A stretch of 64,000 nt of DNA from Lamellibrachia satsuma (GCA_033239005.1 BSQZ01000001.1:32282188-32346187), one strand, 5' to 3'. Counted from the stretch's first letter, positions 1 through 31,939 are shown. Made by a program: numbers and translations. Notes: generated by a model not told the origin, from the letters alone.

Positions 1-904
1 GCAGTGAACGAGAGAGGACCCGATAAGTAGTGTCACGTAGCAAAGGGTCGAGCTGTGTTGACACGAGAGATCGTTATACGTTGCAGTTCGACACACTACT
101 GCGATAGAGTGTTCACAGTCATCGTGAGGAAGTCAAGGACAGTCTCCTACAGCTGCGGTTCGTGGTGGAGAAGGTAAACACCGGCTATACTTCTTCTTCA
201 TGAGCCGTGTCCAATGACGTTAGCAATCATCGCCTCCGTACAAGTCTGACAATGGTTCATTGTCAACCGTTAACCATTATCGTAATCGTTATCGTTATCA
301 TTATCATAACAATGACAACGACAGCGTCGTCGTTATCGTCGGCGTTGTTATCGTTATTATCGCCATTGTCGCCGTTATTGACATATATGTGCCTTAATTG
401 CCACCATTATCATAGTGTCCTGATCGACATAACAATAACAACAATTGTCATCGTGTGGGGCGCTGTGGCGGCGTGGTTAGAACGTCGGACTCTCAATCAA
501 ACTAACAAGGGTGCGTTATATCCTCAACATCAAGTGGCATTAAAAAATCCCTGACACCGAAGTCCTGAACAGAGCTGAACAGTGTATATATGTGTGTCTG
601 TTTAGTTGAATATCTTAAGAACTGATCCTTATTACCCAACTTACAGCAAGTTAATAATAATGTATATGATCGCATGTCTTAAATTATTTTATTAACCATG
701 TTTACGTAACATTTTATTCTCTTTACCTCTGACGTTCAGCAAGCAGAAGACAATTATCCAATGTTTTATTGGACAATAAACTCGTACCGTATCTTATCTT
801 GAAGCCATGAACGGAGGCTTCACGGTGTTGCAAAGCTAGTGGACTCCCACTGGGAGATAACTTACAAACATAGAACAAATATTCACCCTTCCAGTACATA
901 CGGC
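1..904. other. 5' flank, no gene recognised
   Basis: No exon with good coding character or splice sites was found here. Positions 265-370 are a low-complexity ATCGTT/ATTATC-rich stretch that keeps one frame open by composition. Positions 455-500 resemble the head of a tRNA-derived SINE, but no B box follows. Confidence 0.4.
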
Positions 905-3097
905 ACTCATCACTGGACCTGTCAGCACTGCAAACGTACCTTCCGCTTCAGTGCTTGGTTAACCTCGCACATCCGACACAGACACCACTCATCATTGGAC
1001 CTGCCAGCACTGCAAACGTACCTTCCGCTTCAATGCTGGTCTAGCCTCGCACACCCGAACAGACACCACTCATCACTGGACCTACCAGCACTGTAAGCGT
1101 GCCTTCCGCTTCAGTGCTTGGCTAGCCTCGCACACCCGAACAGGCACCACTCATCACTGGACCTACCAGCACTGTAAGCGTGCCTTCCGCTTCAGTGCTT
1201 GGCTAGCCTCGCACACCCGAACACACACCACTCATCACTGGACCTACCTGCACTGTAAGCGTGCCTTCTGCTTCAATGCTGGGCTAGCCTCGCACTCCCG
1301 ACACAGACAGCACTTATCACTGGACCTACCTGCACTGTAAGCGTGCCTTCCGCTTCAATGCTGGGCTAGCCTCGCACTCCCGACACAGACAGCACTTATC
1401 ACTGGACCTACCTGCACTGTAAACGTGCCTTCCGCTTCAATGCTGGGCTAGCCTCGCACTCCCGACACAGACAGCACTTATCACTGGACCTACCTGCACT
1501 GTAAGCGTGCCTTCCGCTTCAATGCTGGGCTAGCCTCGCACTCCCGACACAGACAGCACTTATCACTGGACCTACCTGCACTGTAAGCGTGCCTTCCGCT
1601 TCAATGCTGGGCTAGCCTCGCACTCCCGACACAGACAGCACTCATCACTGGACCTACCTGCACTGTAAGCGTGCCTTCCGCTTCAATGCTGGGCTAGCCT
1701 CGCACTCCCGACACAGACAGCACTTATCACTGGACCTACCTGCACTGTAAGCGTGCCTTCTGCTTCAATGCTGGGCTAGCCTCGCACACCCGAACACACA
1801 CCACTCATCACTGGACCTACCTGCACTGTAAGCGTGCCTTCTGCTTCAATGCTGGGCTAGCCTCGCACACCCGAACACACACCATTCATCACTGGACCTA
1901 CCAGCACTGTAAGCGTGCCTTCCGCTTCAATGCTGGGCTAGCCTCGCACACCCGAACACACACCACTCATCACTGGACCTACCTGCACTGTAAGCGTGCC
2001 TTCCGCTTCAATGCTGGGCTAGCCTCGCACTCCCGACACAGACAGCACTTATCACTGGACCTACCTGCACTGTAAGCCCTTCTGCTTCAATGCTGGGCTA
2101 GCCTCGCACACCCGAACACACACCACTCATCACTGGACCTACCTGCACTGTAAGCGTGCCTTCTGCTTCAATGCTGGGCTAGCCTCGCACACCCGAACAC
2201 ACACCATTCATCACTTGACCTACCAGCACTGTAAGCGTGCCTTCCGCTTCAATGCTGGGCTAGCCTCGCACACCCGAACACACACCACTCATCACTGGAC
2301 CTACCTGCACTGTAAGCGTGCCTTCCGCTTCAATGCTGGGCTAGCCTCGCACTCCCGACACAGACAGCACTCATCACTGGAACTACCTGCACTGTAAGCG
2401 TGCCTTCTGCTTCAATGCTGGGCTAGCCTCGCACTCCCGACACAGACAGCACTCATCACTGGACCTACCTGCACTGTAAGCGTGCCTTCCGCTTCAATGC
2501 TGGGCTAGCCTCGCACTCCCGACACAGACAGCACTTATCACTGGACCTACCTGCACTGTAAGCGTGCCTTCTGCTTCAATGCTGGGCTAGCCTCGCACAC
2601 CCGAACACACACCATTCATCACTTGACCTACCAGCACTGTAAGCGTGCCTTCCGCTTCAATGCTGGGCTAGCCTCGCACACCCGAACACACACCACTCAT
2701 CACTGGACCTACCTGCACTGTAAGCGTGCCTTCCGCTTCAATGCTGGGCTAGCCTCGCACTCCCGACACAGACAGCACTCATCACTGGACCTACCTGCAC
2801 TGTAAGCGTGCCTTCTGCTTCAATGCTGGGCTAGCCTCGCACTCCCGACACAGACAGCACTCATCACTGGACCTACCTGCACTGTAAGCGTGCCTTCCGC
2901 TTCAATGCTGGGCTAGCCTCGCACTCCCGACACAGACAGCACTTATCACTGGACCTACCTGCACTGTAAGCGTGCCTTCTGCTTCAATGCTGGGCTAGCC
3001 TCGCACACCCGAACACACACCACTCATCACTGGACCTACCTGCACTGTAAGCCTTCTGCTTCAATGCTGGGCTAGCCTCGCACACCCGACACAGGCA
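905..3097 (+). repeat. 81/82-bp tandem array derived from a C2H2 zinc finger
   Basis: About 27 head-to-tail units of 81 or 82 bp. The first unit still encodes a C2H2 finger (CQHCKRTF, then SH and RH, with C-x2-C-x12-H-x4-H spacing). In nearly all later units the first cysteine codon has become tyrosine (WTYQHCKRAF or WTYLHCKRAF). Mixing 81-bp (ends in ACACAC) and 82-bp (ends in GACAG) units breaks the frame, so the array is not one open reading frame. Two units have short deletions (near 2068 and 3050). Single fingers of the type W-C-x2-C-x-R-x-F-x4-GL-x-SH-x-R-x-H are known at the C terminus of RTE/Nimb-like LINEs, so descent from such an element is plausible but inferred. Confidence 0.85.
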
Positions 3098-3455
3098 CCC
3101 CGCAAGAACCCACTTGTCTCCGTCGACTACGACAGACAGCCGAATCCTCTTGGTACCGTTAGGAAATTCAGGCAGATTCGTTCAATGCACGTTGCCTCAG
3201 TTCTTTCATCTATACAGACAAGTACCTGGCTATATACCGTGGTGGATATATGGGAATTAGTAGTAATTCCAGCTTTATTGAATTCTTCCCAGGGAAGTCA
3301 GTATGGTACCGCGTTACATACGTACTTACCATTTTATCATCGACATCATTGTAATCATCATCATTGTCGGTACAGCAGAGATAATACCAATCTTTGTCGC
3401 CGTCACGTTAATTCCTTACAATATTCTTACATCGAGAAACACTTACTCTTCCCAG
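3098..3455. other. Spacer, nothing recognised
   Basis: This lies between the zinc-finger array and the first confident receptor exon. It holds a low-complexity stretch rich in CATCAT/ATTGT around 3335-3375. The missing upstream exons of the receptor gene were not found here. Confidence 0.35.
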
Positions 3456-23035
<19,580 letters not shown>

Positions 23036-23239
23036 GGTCACTCCACGGGCAACACCCAGAGATGTGCCGTGTAGAACGTTTACACTTTTTTCTTCGTCGA
23101 CTGCATTCTGCCCCTGTAGTAGCAAGAATACATCGCACAGCTGCAACCATTCCTTCTCCGCTTTGACCACTGTGTCCCGTCCTCAGCCAAAATATTACCT
23201 CCTTCAGGTCCTGTCTCGATCTGACTGTACATTGTCCAA

Positions 23240-23425
23240 ATAACAATATTGAACAAAATTGCCATCCCAGGCAAAGGTCAAGATGGCAAACGGACAAGGA
23301 AGTCACTGGCTTATTGAGAATCCAACATTGTTTCATCTATGTGTAATCCGCCTTCCTGAGATATGTGACAACCTTGTTTTTAAACAAATTCACTCCGTCG
23401 CAGACTTAACATATTTGTGCAGTGA
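23240..23425 (-). mobile_element. CR1-like LINE 3' tail (5' truncated)
   Basis: On the reverse strand it matches the 3' ends of the elements at 33150-33905 and 37925-38545: codons for the C-terminal RT tail, then a segment ending CCTTTGCCTGGGATGGCAA. It starts about 200 bp after the receptor stop codon, so it may lie in or just beyond the 3' UTR. Confidence 0.75.
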
Positions 23426-23484
23426 CGTCCTTTTCCAGTACCATGCCCAACTAATACCCGGGCATCTGGGCATATTGTGGCATC

Positions 23485-23590
23485 CGTAGCACGTGGCCGA
23501 ACAAGGACCATCGTTGTTGGTCCTCTTTCATAAATAAACACGTGGCCGAACATGGACCATCTTTGTTGGTCCTCTTTCATAAATAAACAC
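23485..23590 (+). repeat. 49-bp direct repeat, 2 copies
   Basis: Two adjacent copies of a unit containing CACGTGGCCGAACAAGGACC and TTGTTGGTCCTCTTTCATAA. Confidence 0.85.
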
Positions 23591-23599
23591 CAGCACTGT

Positions 23600-24235
23600 A
23601 TATCATATGTTGTGTAGTGCATATAGTTGCATAGTGTTAACTATTGTAGTATAATGTTGTGCAATGCTTCATTCTTTCATTATTAGCTATATAATCGGTA
23701 GATACGTGTGCAAAGTCACGTATGTTGTTTTTTATGGATATTTGCTTTCAAAATAAAAGCAATGTAATGTTGTGCCCTCGATATAACATTATTTTGTGTC
23801 GAAATTGCTGTGCCACGATCACCCTTCGGCGGTTTTGTGTACATCTGTGAAGCGATGAACGCGGCGGAGCAGTAACGTTCGAGCTGTACGGTGATTTGTT
23901 CATCGTTCATTCATCTTCGATCCAAGTTTAGAATATTGTGTTTAGAATAAAAGTTGACCATGTTTCGCTAGGCATGTCAAGTAATATAAGTAGACATGTA
24001 TAGCACACGAAGCTTGCAAATTCTTCAACATTCGATAAATTTGGCTTTTCGATATTATCTTGTCAATGCTTAGTTGTAGAAATATATATCTGCAAATGTT
24101 TGACTGAATAAATGTTTACACATGTGTCTGTATAGCTTCCTTGTGTAGCTGTACAATGTGGGTTATAAGGCGAATGAACTAATGAAACCAACTGAAACAA
24201 TGTTTGTGTAAATAAACATGTATTATACTTTATTA
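23600..24235. other. Intergenic, nothing recognised
   Basis: AT-rich sequence without splice-bounded coding character; no repeat family recognised. Confidence 0.4.
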
Positions 24236-24239
24236 ACCT

Positions 24240-25430
24240 CACTTCCACCTGGAACCTGCTTCATCATCTTCTCTACTGCTTCTCCGTCTCATTCCGTAGT
24301 CGGTTTGTCTCGAAGTAAGCCGTTGCCTGGTTAGTTGTACGGCGAGGTCAGGACTTCCCATCTGTTGATATTGATGTGACCATTTTATATAGGTCTTCAA
24401 CATGTCTCTTAATCACTTTCTCTACCCGCCACGTGGTTCAGCTGAGAAAAGAGGACTTGTCTGGTAAAGCCGGAGTTGGCCATTCTTACACAGTGACCCT
24501 TCCAGCGGAGTTCAATCTGGACAACCATTGCTTCAATGTCATTTGTCTTTGTTCAGCTAGGACACTGGTGTTAGTGCGGCGGTCTTCCAACTGGGAGCGA
24601 AGCATCTTCCGAAGGCAGCTTTGGTGAAATGTATCAAGGGTCTTTAGGTGACCTTCATAAGTATACTAGACTTTGTATATCACGACCCTGGTATCTTTCT
24701 TCAGGTTGCGGCTGTCTAAAAGATTCGGTGGTGCAGCGTCCTGAAGGAGGTGTTTGCAAACCACATTCGATGCTGAAGGTCATCTTCGACAGTTGCCTTT
24801 TGGGAGAGAGGTGAATCCCTAGCAATGGGAAGTGCTCGACAGTTTTAAGAGCTCCTCCGGACACATTAATTTCAGGAGGTCCAGTTTGCTGGCTGGAGTA
24901 GTTTGATGGATGACCTTGATCTGCCTGGTATTGACGGAACGACCCAGCTTTTGGTAGCCTGAGCAAAGATGTCCTGTCAAAACTGGAGCTTATCCACAAA
25001 GTGACAAAGAACATCACAATAGTTTGCGTGCGGTAGGAGGTCGATGACAACTGTCTTCTTCACTTTTGTCTTCGCCTTGAAGCGACTCGTGTAAAAGAGC
25101 TTCCTGCCAGTATCCAAGCTCTGCGTCACGAGAGAGGCGATCACGAGCAAGAAAATGGACGACGCATAGGTTCTATTAGGTAGACGGTGACACTGGTCGG
25201 TGCGATAGCAAACCTTTGCTTGATTCAAGCAAGGATTCGATATCGCAACTCAATGAAAGATGAACGGTTCCGTTTCAGTTCAATTGTAGAGGACGGTTAT
25301 GTTCCTTTTATCATGGAGAAGTCGTAGGATGGTGATGACACTGACAAGACACCCAAACCTGGACAGGACCTCCCAAAAGGCTTCATGAATGATGAAGTCG
25401 AAGGCCCAGGTCATGTCATGTGATTGAAGG
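24240..25430 (-). mobile_element. Decayed RTE/Nimb-type LINE fragment (RT to C-terminal part)
   Basis: Frame-hopping translation of the reverse strand gives AFDFIIHEAFWEVLSRFGC (RT motif AFDxxxREAxWxxLxxFGxP), then FKAKTKV, then TLDTFHQSCLRKMLRS and the downstream KGHCVRM-like region. These are hallmarks of LINEs often annotated as craniofacial development protein 2-like. Stops and frameshifts are spread throughout, so it is dead. LINEs of this type can carry a C-terminal C2H2 finger, which is relevant to the 0.9-3.1 kb array. Confidence 0.75.
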
Positions 25431-25434
25431 ATAT

Positions 25435-25779
25435 AAATATAGCTTATACTAATTTATGTTACGGAAACAGGAGTTGGTGTCAGTGGAATATGAACATACT
25501 TCTACCAATAAACAAGGTTTCATATTCATGGCAGTCTTATATTGGAGTGCTCACAAAAACTAGCGAGTGTCGGCTGACCGACATATTGGGCAACGAACGC
25601 ATTTTTTACATTATTTAATAGCATTTGTATTTCGACAGCTATCATTTGATATATACGCACAGTGTTTAATCAAATTATTGTACCCTCGTTAACTAAACAA
25701 TAAACCGTGTTTATTTTTCAACAGTGCGTTGTTATTATTCATAATTAGAGACGTCGTCTGTCACTGTAGGTAGCCGAGT
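25435..25779. other. 3' flank of the GT49 pseudogene
   Basis: No gene. The segment near 25655-25760 (with AACCGTGTTTATTT and GACGTCGTCTGTCAC) matches sequence next to the last exon of the intact GT49 gene at about 38545-38770, so the duplication extended beyond the stop codon. Confidence 0.6.
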
Positions 25780-25908
25780 CTAACGCTTCCGGGGAAGGCG
25801 AGGAAGATAGAACATAGAGCAAATCTAATGTTGTTTTCCATCGGAAGCTTAACTCCGTATTGTTCCATTACTTGTAGTTTGAGCACTAGAAGTGTACTGG
25901 TGCTGCAT
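25780..25908 (-). pseudogene. GT49 pseudogene exon 11
   Basis: Reads CSTSTLLVLKLQVMEQYGVK, nearly identical to the last exon of the intact gene, with a good acceptor (TTTGCAG). One base is missing after the codons for RFAL; restoring phase would give the same FYLPRLPR-type end and a TAG stop. Confidence 0.88.
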
Positions 25909-26007
25909 CTGCAAATCACAGTCAAGACAATGCTATAAAATAATTTTCCACGTAAACACGCAACATGTGTATATTCCGAAATAGTACATTATTAGGGTCT
26001 ACGTTTT

Positions 26008-28246
26008 TATTATAGAACCAGTTGTAACAACAGTAGTAAGTGTAAGTGTGTTAATTGTTCCACCTTGCTGTTTTATTATAGAACCAGTTGTAGCTACAGT
26101 AGTAAGTGTAAGTGTGTTAATTGTTCCACCTTGCTGTTTTATTATAGAACCAGTTGTAGCTACAGTAGTAAGTGTAAGTGTGTTAATTGTTCCACCTTGC
26201 TGTTTTATTATAGAACCAGTTGTAACAACAGTAGTAAGTGTAAGTGTGTTAATTGTTCCACCTTGCTGTTTTATTATAGAACCAGTTGTAACTACAGTAG
26301 TAAGTGTAAGTGTGTTAATTGTTCCACCTTGCTGTTTTATTATAGAACCAGTTGTAGCTACAGTAGTAAGTGTAAGTGTGTTAATTGTTCCACCTTGCTG
26401 TTTTATTATAGAACCAGTTGTAACTACAGTAGTAAGTGTAAGTGTGTTAATTGTTCCACCTTGCTGTTTTATTATAGAACCAGTTGTAACTACAGTAGTA
26501 AGTGTAAGTGTGTTAATTGTTCCACCTTGCTGTTTTATTATAGAACCAGTTGTAGCTACAGTAGTAAGTGTAAGTGTGTTAATTGTTCCACCTTGCTGTT
26601 TTATTATAGAACCAGTTGTAACTACAGTAGTAAGTGTAAGTGTGTTAATTGTTCCACCTTGCTGTTTTATTATAGAACCAGTTGTAGCTACAGTAGTAAG
26701 TGTAAGTGTGTTAATTGTTCCACCTTGCTGTTTTATTATAGAACCAGTTGTAACAACAGTAGTAAGTGTAAGTGTGTTAATTGTTCCACCTTGCTGTTTT
26801 ATTATAGAACCAGTTGTAGCTACAGTAGTAAGTGTAAGTGTGTTAATTGTTCCACCTTGCTGTTTTATTATAGAACCAGTTGTAACAACAGTAGTAAGTG
26901 TAAGTGTGTTAATTGTTCCACCTTGCTGTTTTATTATAGAACCAGTTGTAACTACAGTAGTAAGTGTAAGTGTGTTAATTGTTCCACCTTGCTGTTTTAT
27001 TATAGAACCAGTTGTAACAACAGTAGTAAGTGTAAGTGTGTTAATTGTTCCACCTTGCTGTTTTATTATAGAACCAGTTGTAGCTACAGTAGTAAGTGTA
27101 AGTGTGTTAATTGTTCCACCTTGCTGTTTTATTATAGAACCAGTTGTAACAACAGTAGTAAGTGTAAGTGTGTTAATTGTTCCACCTTGCTGTTTTATTA
27201 TAGAACCAGTTGTAGCTACAGTAGTAAGTGTAAGTGTGTTAATTGTTCCACCTTGCTGTTTTATTATAGAACCAGTTGTAGCTACAGTAGTAAGTGTAAG
27301 TGTGTTAATTGTTCCACCTTGCTGTTTTATTATAGAACCAGTTGTAACAACAGTAGTAAGTGTAAGTGTGTTAATTGTTCCACCTTGCTGTTTTATTATA
27401 GAACCAGTTGTAGCTACAGTAGTAAGTGTAAGTGTGTTAATTGTTCCACCTTGCTGTTTTATTATAGAACCAGTTGTAGCTACAGTAGTAAGTGTAAGTG
27501 TGTTAATTGTTCCACCTTGCTGTTTTATTATAGAACCAGTTGTAACAACAGTAGTAAGTGTAAGTGTGTTAATTGTTCCACCTTGCTGTTTTATTATAGA
27601 ACCAGTTGTAACTACAGTAGTAAGTGTGTGTTAATTGTTCCACCTTGCTGTTTTATTATAGAACCAGTTGTAACTACAGTAGTCAGTGTAAGTGTGTTAA
27701 TTGTTCCACCTTGCTGTTTTATTATAGAACCAGTTGTAGCTACAGTAGTAAGTGTAAGTGTGTTAATTGTTCCACCTTGCTGTTTTATTATAGAACCAGT
27801 TGTAACTACAGTAGTAAGTGTGTGTTAATTGTTCCACCTTGCTGTTTTATTATAGAACCAGTTGTAGCTACAGTAGTAAGTGTAAGTGTGTTAATTGTTC
27901 CACCTTGCTGTTTTATTATAGAACCAGTTGTAACTACAGTAGTAAGTGTGTGTTAATTGTTCCACCTTGCTGTTTTATTATAGAACCAGTTGTAACTACA
28001 GTAGTCAGTGTAAGTGTGTTAATTGTTCCACCTTGCTGTTTTATTATAGAACCAGTTGTAACTACAGTAGTAAGTGTAAGTGTGTTAATTGTTCCACCTT
28101 GCTGTTTTATTATATAACCAGTTGTAACTACAGTAGTAAGTGTAAGTGTGTTAATTGTTCCACCTTGCTGTTTTATTATAGAACCAGTTGTAACTACAGT
28201 AGTAAGTGTAAGTGTGTTAATTGTTCCACCTTTGCTGTTTTATCCA
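26008..28246 (+). repeat. 66-bp minisatellite, about 34 copies (2.2 kb)
   Basis: Unit TTGCTGTTTTATTATAGAAC, CAGTTGTAACTACAGTAGTA, AGTGTAAGTGTGTTAATTGT, TCCACC. Copies are nearly identical except for a 3-base variable site (ACA, ACT or GCT after CAGTTGTA). Toward the 3' end 62-bp units and an AGTCAG variant appear. The length is a multiple of 3, so two overlapping frames stay open for more than 500 codons, but there are no flanking gene signals. Each unit also carries a pyrimidine-AG acceptor-like TTTTATTATAG and GTAAGTG donor-like sites. Confidence 0.97.
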
Positions 28247-28254
28247 GATATTGA

Positions 28255-28560
28255 AATAGGTAATGCTTAGACTGTTGGGTGTCGTAATAATAATTATTAT
28301 CATTGATGACGCTTTTGTTGCCTGTTATTGATATATTTTGTTTTATTTAATATAACGGCCTAGATTAACCATGGCGCAATTAGGTTTTAACAACATGGTT
28401 TGCAATTTTTAATAACACATGTATTATACATGCTAATGACATTGTTCAATATATCAAACATACATCAACACAAATATTGTAATAGAAAAACATAATAAAA
28501 CATTTTTTTTAGTTGAGAGTCGGTGCTATAACATATTTAGTTGAGACTGGGCGATATAAC
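28255..28560. other. AT-rich spacer, nothing recognised
   Basis: Unique AT-rich sequence between the 66-bp array and the 28.56-kb minisatellite; no coding signal. Confidence 0.4.
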
Positions 28561-28705
28561 ACATTCTAATAACGTAGATACACGTTGCAGCAACGTATAG
28601 TCACAGTAAAATAACGTAGACCGTGCAATAACGTAGTGACATGTTGTAATAATCTAGAGACAGCATGTCGCAGTGACGTAGAGTCATGTCTTGATAACGT
28701 ATTCG
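28560..28705 (+). repeat. Diverged 21-24-bp minisatellite (ATAACGTAGA motif)
   Basis: Repeats of AATAACGTAGA followed by ACATGTTG-type sequence. The same motif forms the array at 39440-39660 in the intact GT49 gene. Confidence 0.8.
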
Positions 28706-29350
28706 TATTATGGCATGTTTTGTTTTATGGCATGTTTCGTATTATGGCATAATTCATATTATGACATGTTTCGTATTATGCCTGATGGTTTCCATATATT
28801 GTTTACTGGGTTTCACATTATCCTTTCTGGATTTTATATTATACTTTCTGGATTTCATATTACGTTTGGAATTAACAATCCACAATGGAAGTATCACAAT
28901 GCCATTTGGTACGTAGCATTTTTGGCCCCAGTATCACTCCAGAACATCCACACATGGCGTAGGATACAGTAAAAAAATCCACGTTTCAACGGGTTTGTCT
29001 GGCATGAGTACCGTAGTATTACTACCACGACTCGCGAGGATGAATAGTATAAAATCAGTCAGAGAAAAGCATTGAGAAAGAGTCCAATCAAAAGCAGCAA
29101 CTGTACCCATGTGACATGTTTACTTCGAGGAAAGAGTCTAATCAAAAGCAGCAACTGTACCCATGTGACATGTTTACCATGACATGTTTACTTCGAAGAC
29201 ATTCAATCACACCGTGTTTCATTTATGTAGAGTACAGGGCTTTCACCGATGTGTTGTGCCGTATGTATTCACACTGTACACGCAGAGTTCGACATTAATT
29301 TAGTTACGATTAGTTTAGCGCCACTTATTAGTAGTAGTATAACTAGTATA
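28705..29350. other. Spacer with two short repeat pairs
   Basis: 28708-28870 has short repeats of TTTCGTATTATGGCAT and TTTCTGGATTTCATATTA. 29075-29190 has two copies of a roughly 65-bp unit containing AGTCTAATCAAAAGCAGCAA. No coding signal. Confidence 0.7.
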
Positions 29351-29353
29351 ACA

Positions 29354-29528
<175 letters not shown>

Positions 29529-29659
29529 ACTGGTATGGTGAAATATTAAACAATAAAGCAGTAAAATATTGCCTCGATTATATATTAGTTTTTTCACATT
29601 ATAGCTACAAAACAATTTAGTGTTGAAACCGAAAAAAGAAGCACGAATATACATCCATT

Positions 29660-29955
29660 CCAAGGAGCAGGAGGAGCAACAGGAGCAGGAGGAGCAACAT
29701 GAACAACAGGAGCAGGAGGAGCAACAGGAGCACGAGAAGAAACATGAGCAGGAGGAGCTACATGAATGAGCAAGAGGAGCAACAGGAGCAGGAGGAGCAA
29801 CATGAGCAGGATGAGAAACCGGAGCAGGAGGAGCAACATGAGCAGGAGGAGCAACATGAGCAGGAGGAGCAACATGAGCAGGAGGAGCAACATGAATGAG
29901 CAAGAGGAGCAACAGGAGCAGGAGGAGCAACAGGAGCAGGAGGAGCAGGACACAG
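29660..29955 (+). repeat. GGAGCAACA minisatellite
   Basis: Purine-rich units of 15-18 bp built from CAGGAGGAGCAACATGAG, with a larger duplication (29740-29785 resembles 29880-29925). It borders pseudogene exon 5 directly. Confidence 0.9.
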
Positions 29956-30057
29956 TGTTCATAGACTAGGTTGTTCTTGTCATTCTTGACTTGTCGCAGG
30001 ATCTTCATCACATCCGCATTGCTTTGCAATTCGTACATAGATGGGCACCGATCATAG
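29955..30057 (-). pseudogene. GT49 pseudogene exon 5
   Basis: The reverse strand gives NADVMKILRQVKND followed by NLVYEH, matching TKVDVKKVLRQAMRG and VQLVHE in the intact exon at 43145-43263. The 5' part is out of frame with this. Confidence 0.75.
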
Positions 30058-30059
30058 AG

Positions 30060-31560
30060 TTACATCATTAATCACTATCTCGAGTGCTGTGTTATGATTC
30101 ACTGATATAACCATAGAGTTACATCATTAATCACCCCCCCCCCCATAAACAAGAGCGATAAGCCAGCTCACTGCAGTGAAGCGGGCATGAACCACTGGCC
30201 GGCATTTCATTGCACGGTAAAAACAGTTGCATCCACAGTGTGAACATAGCATGTTACAAATAGTTGTCTAACATATGTAAGTAAGTAAGTGAGTAAGTTA
30301 ATTTATTTCCTCCTCACCATCATCATGTACAATATAAGGCAAACAAAAGCAATGAAGAAGAGGTGGCTACCAGAGAAGTATAAACTTATCGGGTTAGTAG
30401 CCAGCGACGATGACACCAGGAACCAATTAACTTGAAGATTTGTCTTAGTCATTTGTTCTTAATGGGGCATGGCCACCAGACTGGAACAACGAATATGGTT
30501 ATTTCCTGTCTGGTTTACAGCTGTACGAATCGACAGAAGACAGGATCTAACATCTCACTATTTTCAGATAATTTATGTCACAAATGTTTGTGCTGTGTTA
30601 GTGTATATGTGAATGAATGTAACAGTTTCGAAAATGTTCTGAAATATCAATATATTACAGATACGTTTGTTTATCTTGGGGGAAGCGTACATTAAGTGTT
30701 TCCCACTAGTCACATTGATTGGGTGCAACATAAAATGTTATAGGGGTAGGATTCAGTTTTATAAATAATGTGTGCGTGCGTGTATGCATATGTGTAACTC
30801 TTTTTATAAACTCTACTATATGTCAGCTCATTAATAAGATTTTTTTCTTTATTTATACATCTGCATTTAATAAGGCTCTCACCTTTTTGGTAGTCGTTTG
30901 CCTTTTCATCGTTGTATGAACCACTATCATGTAACGCCTTATGTACACAATGCAACATTCATTGCATTCTATGCATTTGTTTGACAAACCATGTGAAAGG
31001 TTGCCTACTAAAACAATTGACAGCTTAAATGAGAGAGCACATTTCTTTACATGAGGCGTGTCCTTGGGCAAGTTGGCCAGATAACATTCGAGAGATCTTG
31101 ATCTGCATGTGGAAATATATGTGATGGAGCAGCTGGGGAATGTGTTGGAAGATGGGAAAAAATTTTTGGGACCTTAGAGAAGAATGTCCAACAGGGCTTA
31201 ATGAGATTTTGACCACTAGCAGCCATTAGTTAACACATGTATAGAGCACTTCAGAAAGTTCAGTTTCAATCATGTATAGTGGTGCTACTGTTATAGTTAA
31301 TATGTTATGATATTTGATATACAAGGTGCATGGATAGATTGTGCAAGTAATAAGGTATTAGGTATATATAGCTATATAGTAATAATCTCTTATTAGTATT
31401 GTATATCTATAGATATGTGATGAAGACTGGGTGCTGTACAGTATAAACACTGGGCCTCCAGTGTGTTCTTGCCGTGCAGCAGCATGAATGTCACTGGTCC
31501 ATGCCTGCATCACTTTATCATGTGTCAACTGATAAGAGTTTAGCGGTCTTGTTTTACTAA
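30060..31560. other. Pseudogene intron, nothing recognised
   Basis: Corresponds to intron 4 of the GT49 copy. A short duplication (AGAGTTACATCATTAATCAC at 30056 and 30115) and a C10 run at 30135 are visible. No exons or element ends were recognised. Confidence 0.4.
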
Positions 31561-31734
31561 CGGGTGTTCTATTTATGTCTATGGCACCGATATATCATCT
31601 GCAACCCCGATGATTTCAACCCATCAGTGAAGATTATCTTGCAATGGCATTTCATTTGTAATGTTTCAGAAACATATCGGTTTGTTCTATGCAGTTTTCA
31701 CACTATTTACACAAATAAACTGCGTTGCCCTTGT

Positions 31735-31875
31735 ATGTTGTTGGTACTGTTTATGTTGTTGTTGGTGGTGGTATTGTCCGTGTTGTCGTCGTCTATGTCG
31801 TTGTCTTAGTCTTCGTATTAGTCGTTGTTTTAGTCGTCGGTGTCGTCTTCGTTGTTGTCGTCGTTGTTGTTCCTA
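31735..31875. repeat. Low-complexity GTT/GTC-rich tract
   Basis: Degenerate (GTTGTC)n-like sequence in the pseudogene intron, close to the exon 4 remnant. Confidence 0.75.
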
Positions 31876-31939
31876 GACACAAACTCCAGAAATGCCGCTG
31901 TAATAAATGGTAGAGCAATTATGTACTGTCTATATTTAC

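Noticed and set aside
455..530. tRNA or tRNA-derived SINE head
   Set aside because: GTGGTTAGAACGTCGGACT is suggestive, but the A box is imperfect and no B box or cloverleaf partner follows.
905..3097. Polyzinc-finger transcription factor gene
   Set aside because: The first cysteine is lost in nearly all units and the frame breaks every one or two units; it cannot encode a finger array.
26048..27828. 528- and 587-codon open frames
   Set aside because: Both are translations of the 66-bp minisatellite in overlapping frames. The 66-bp unit length keeps any stop-free frame open; there is no gene context.
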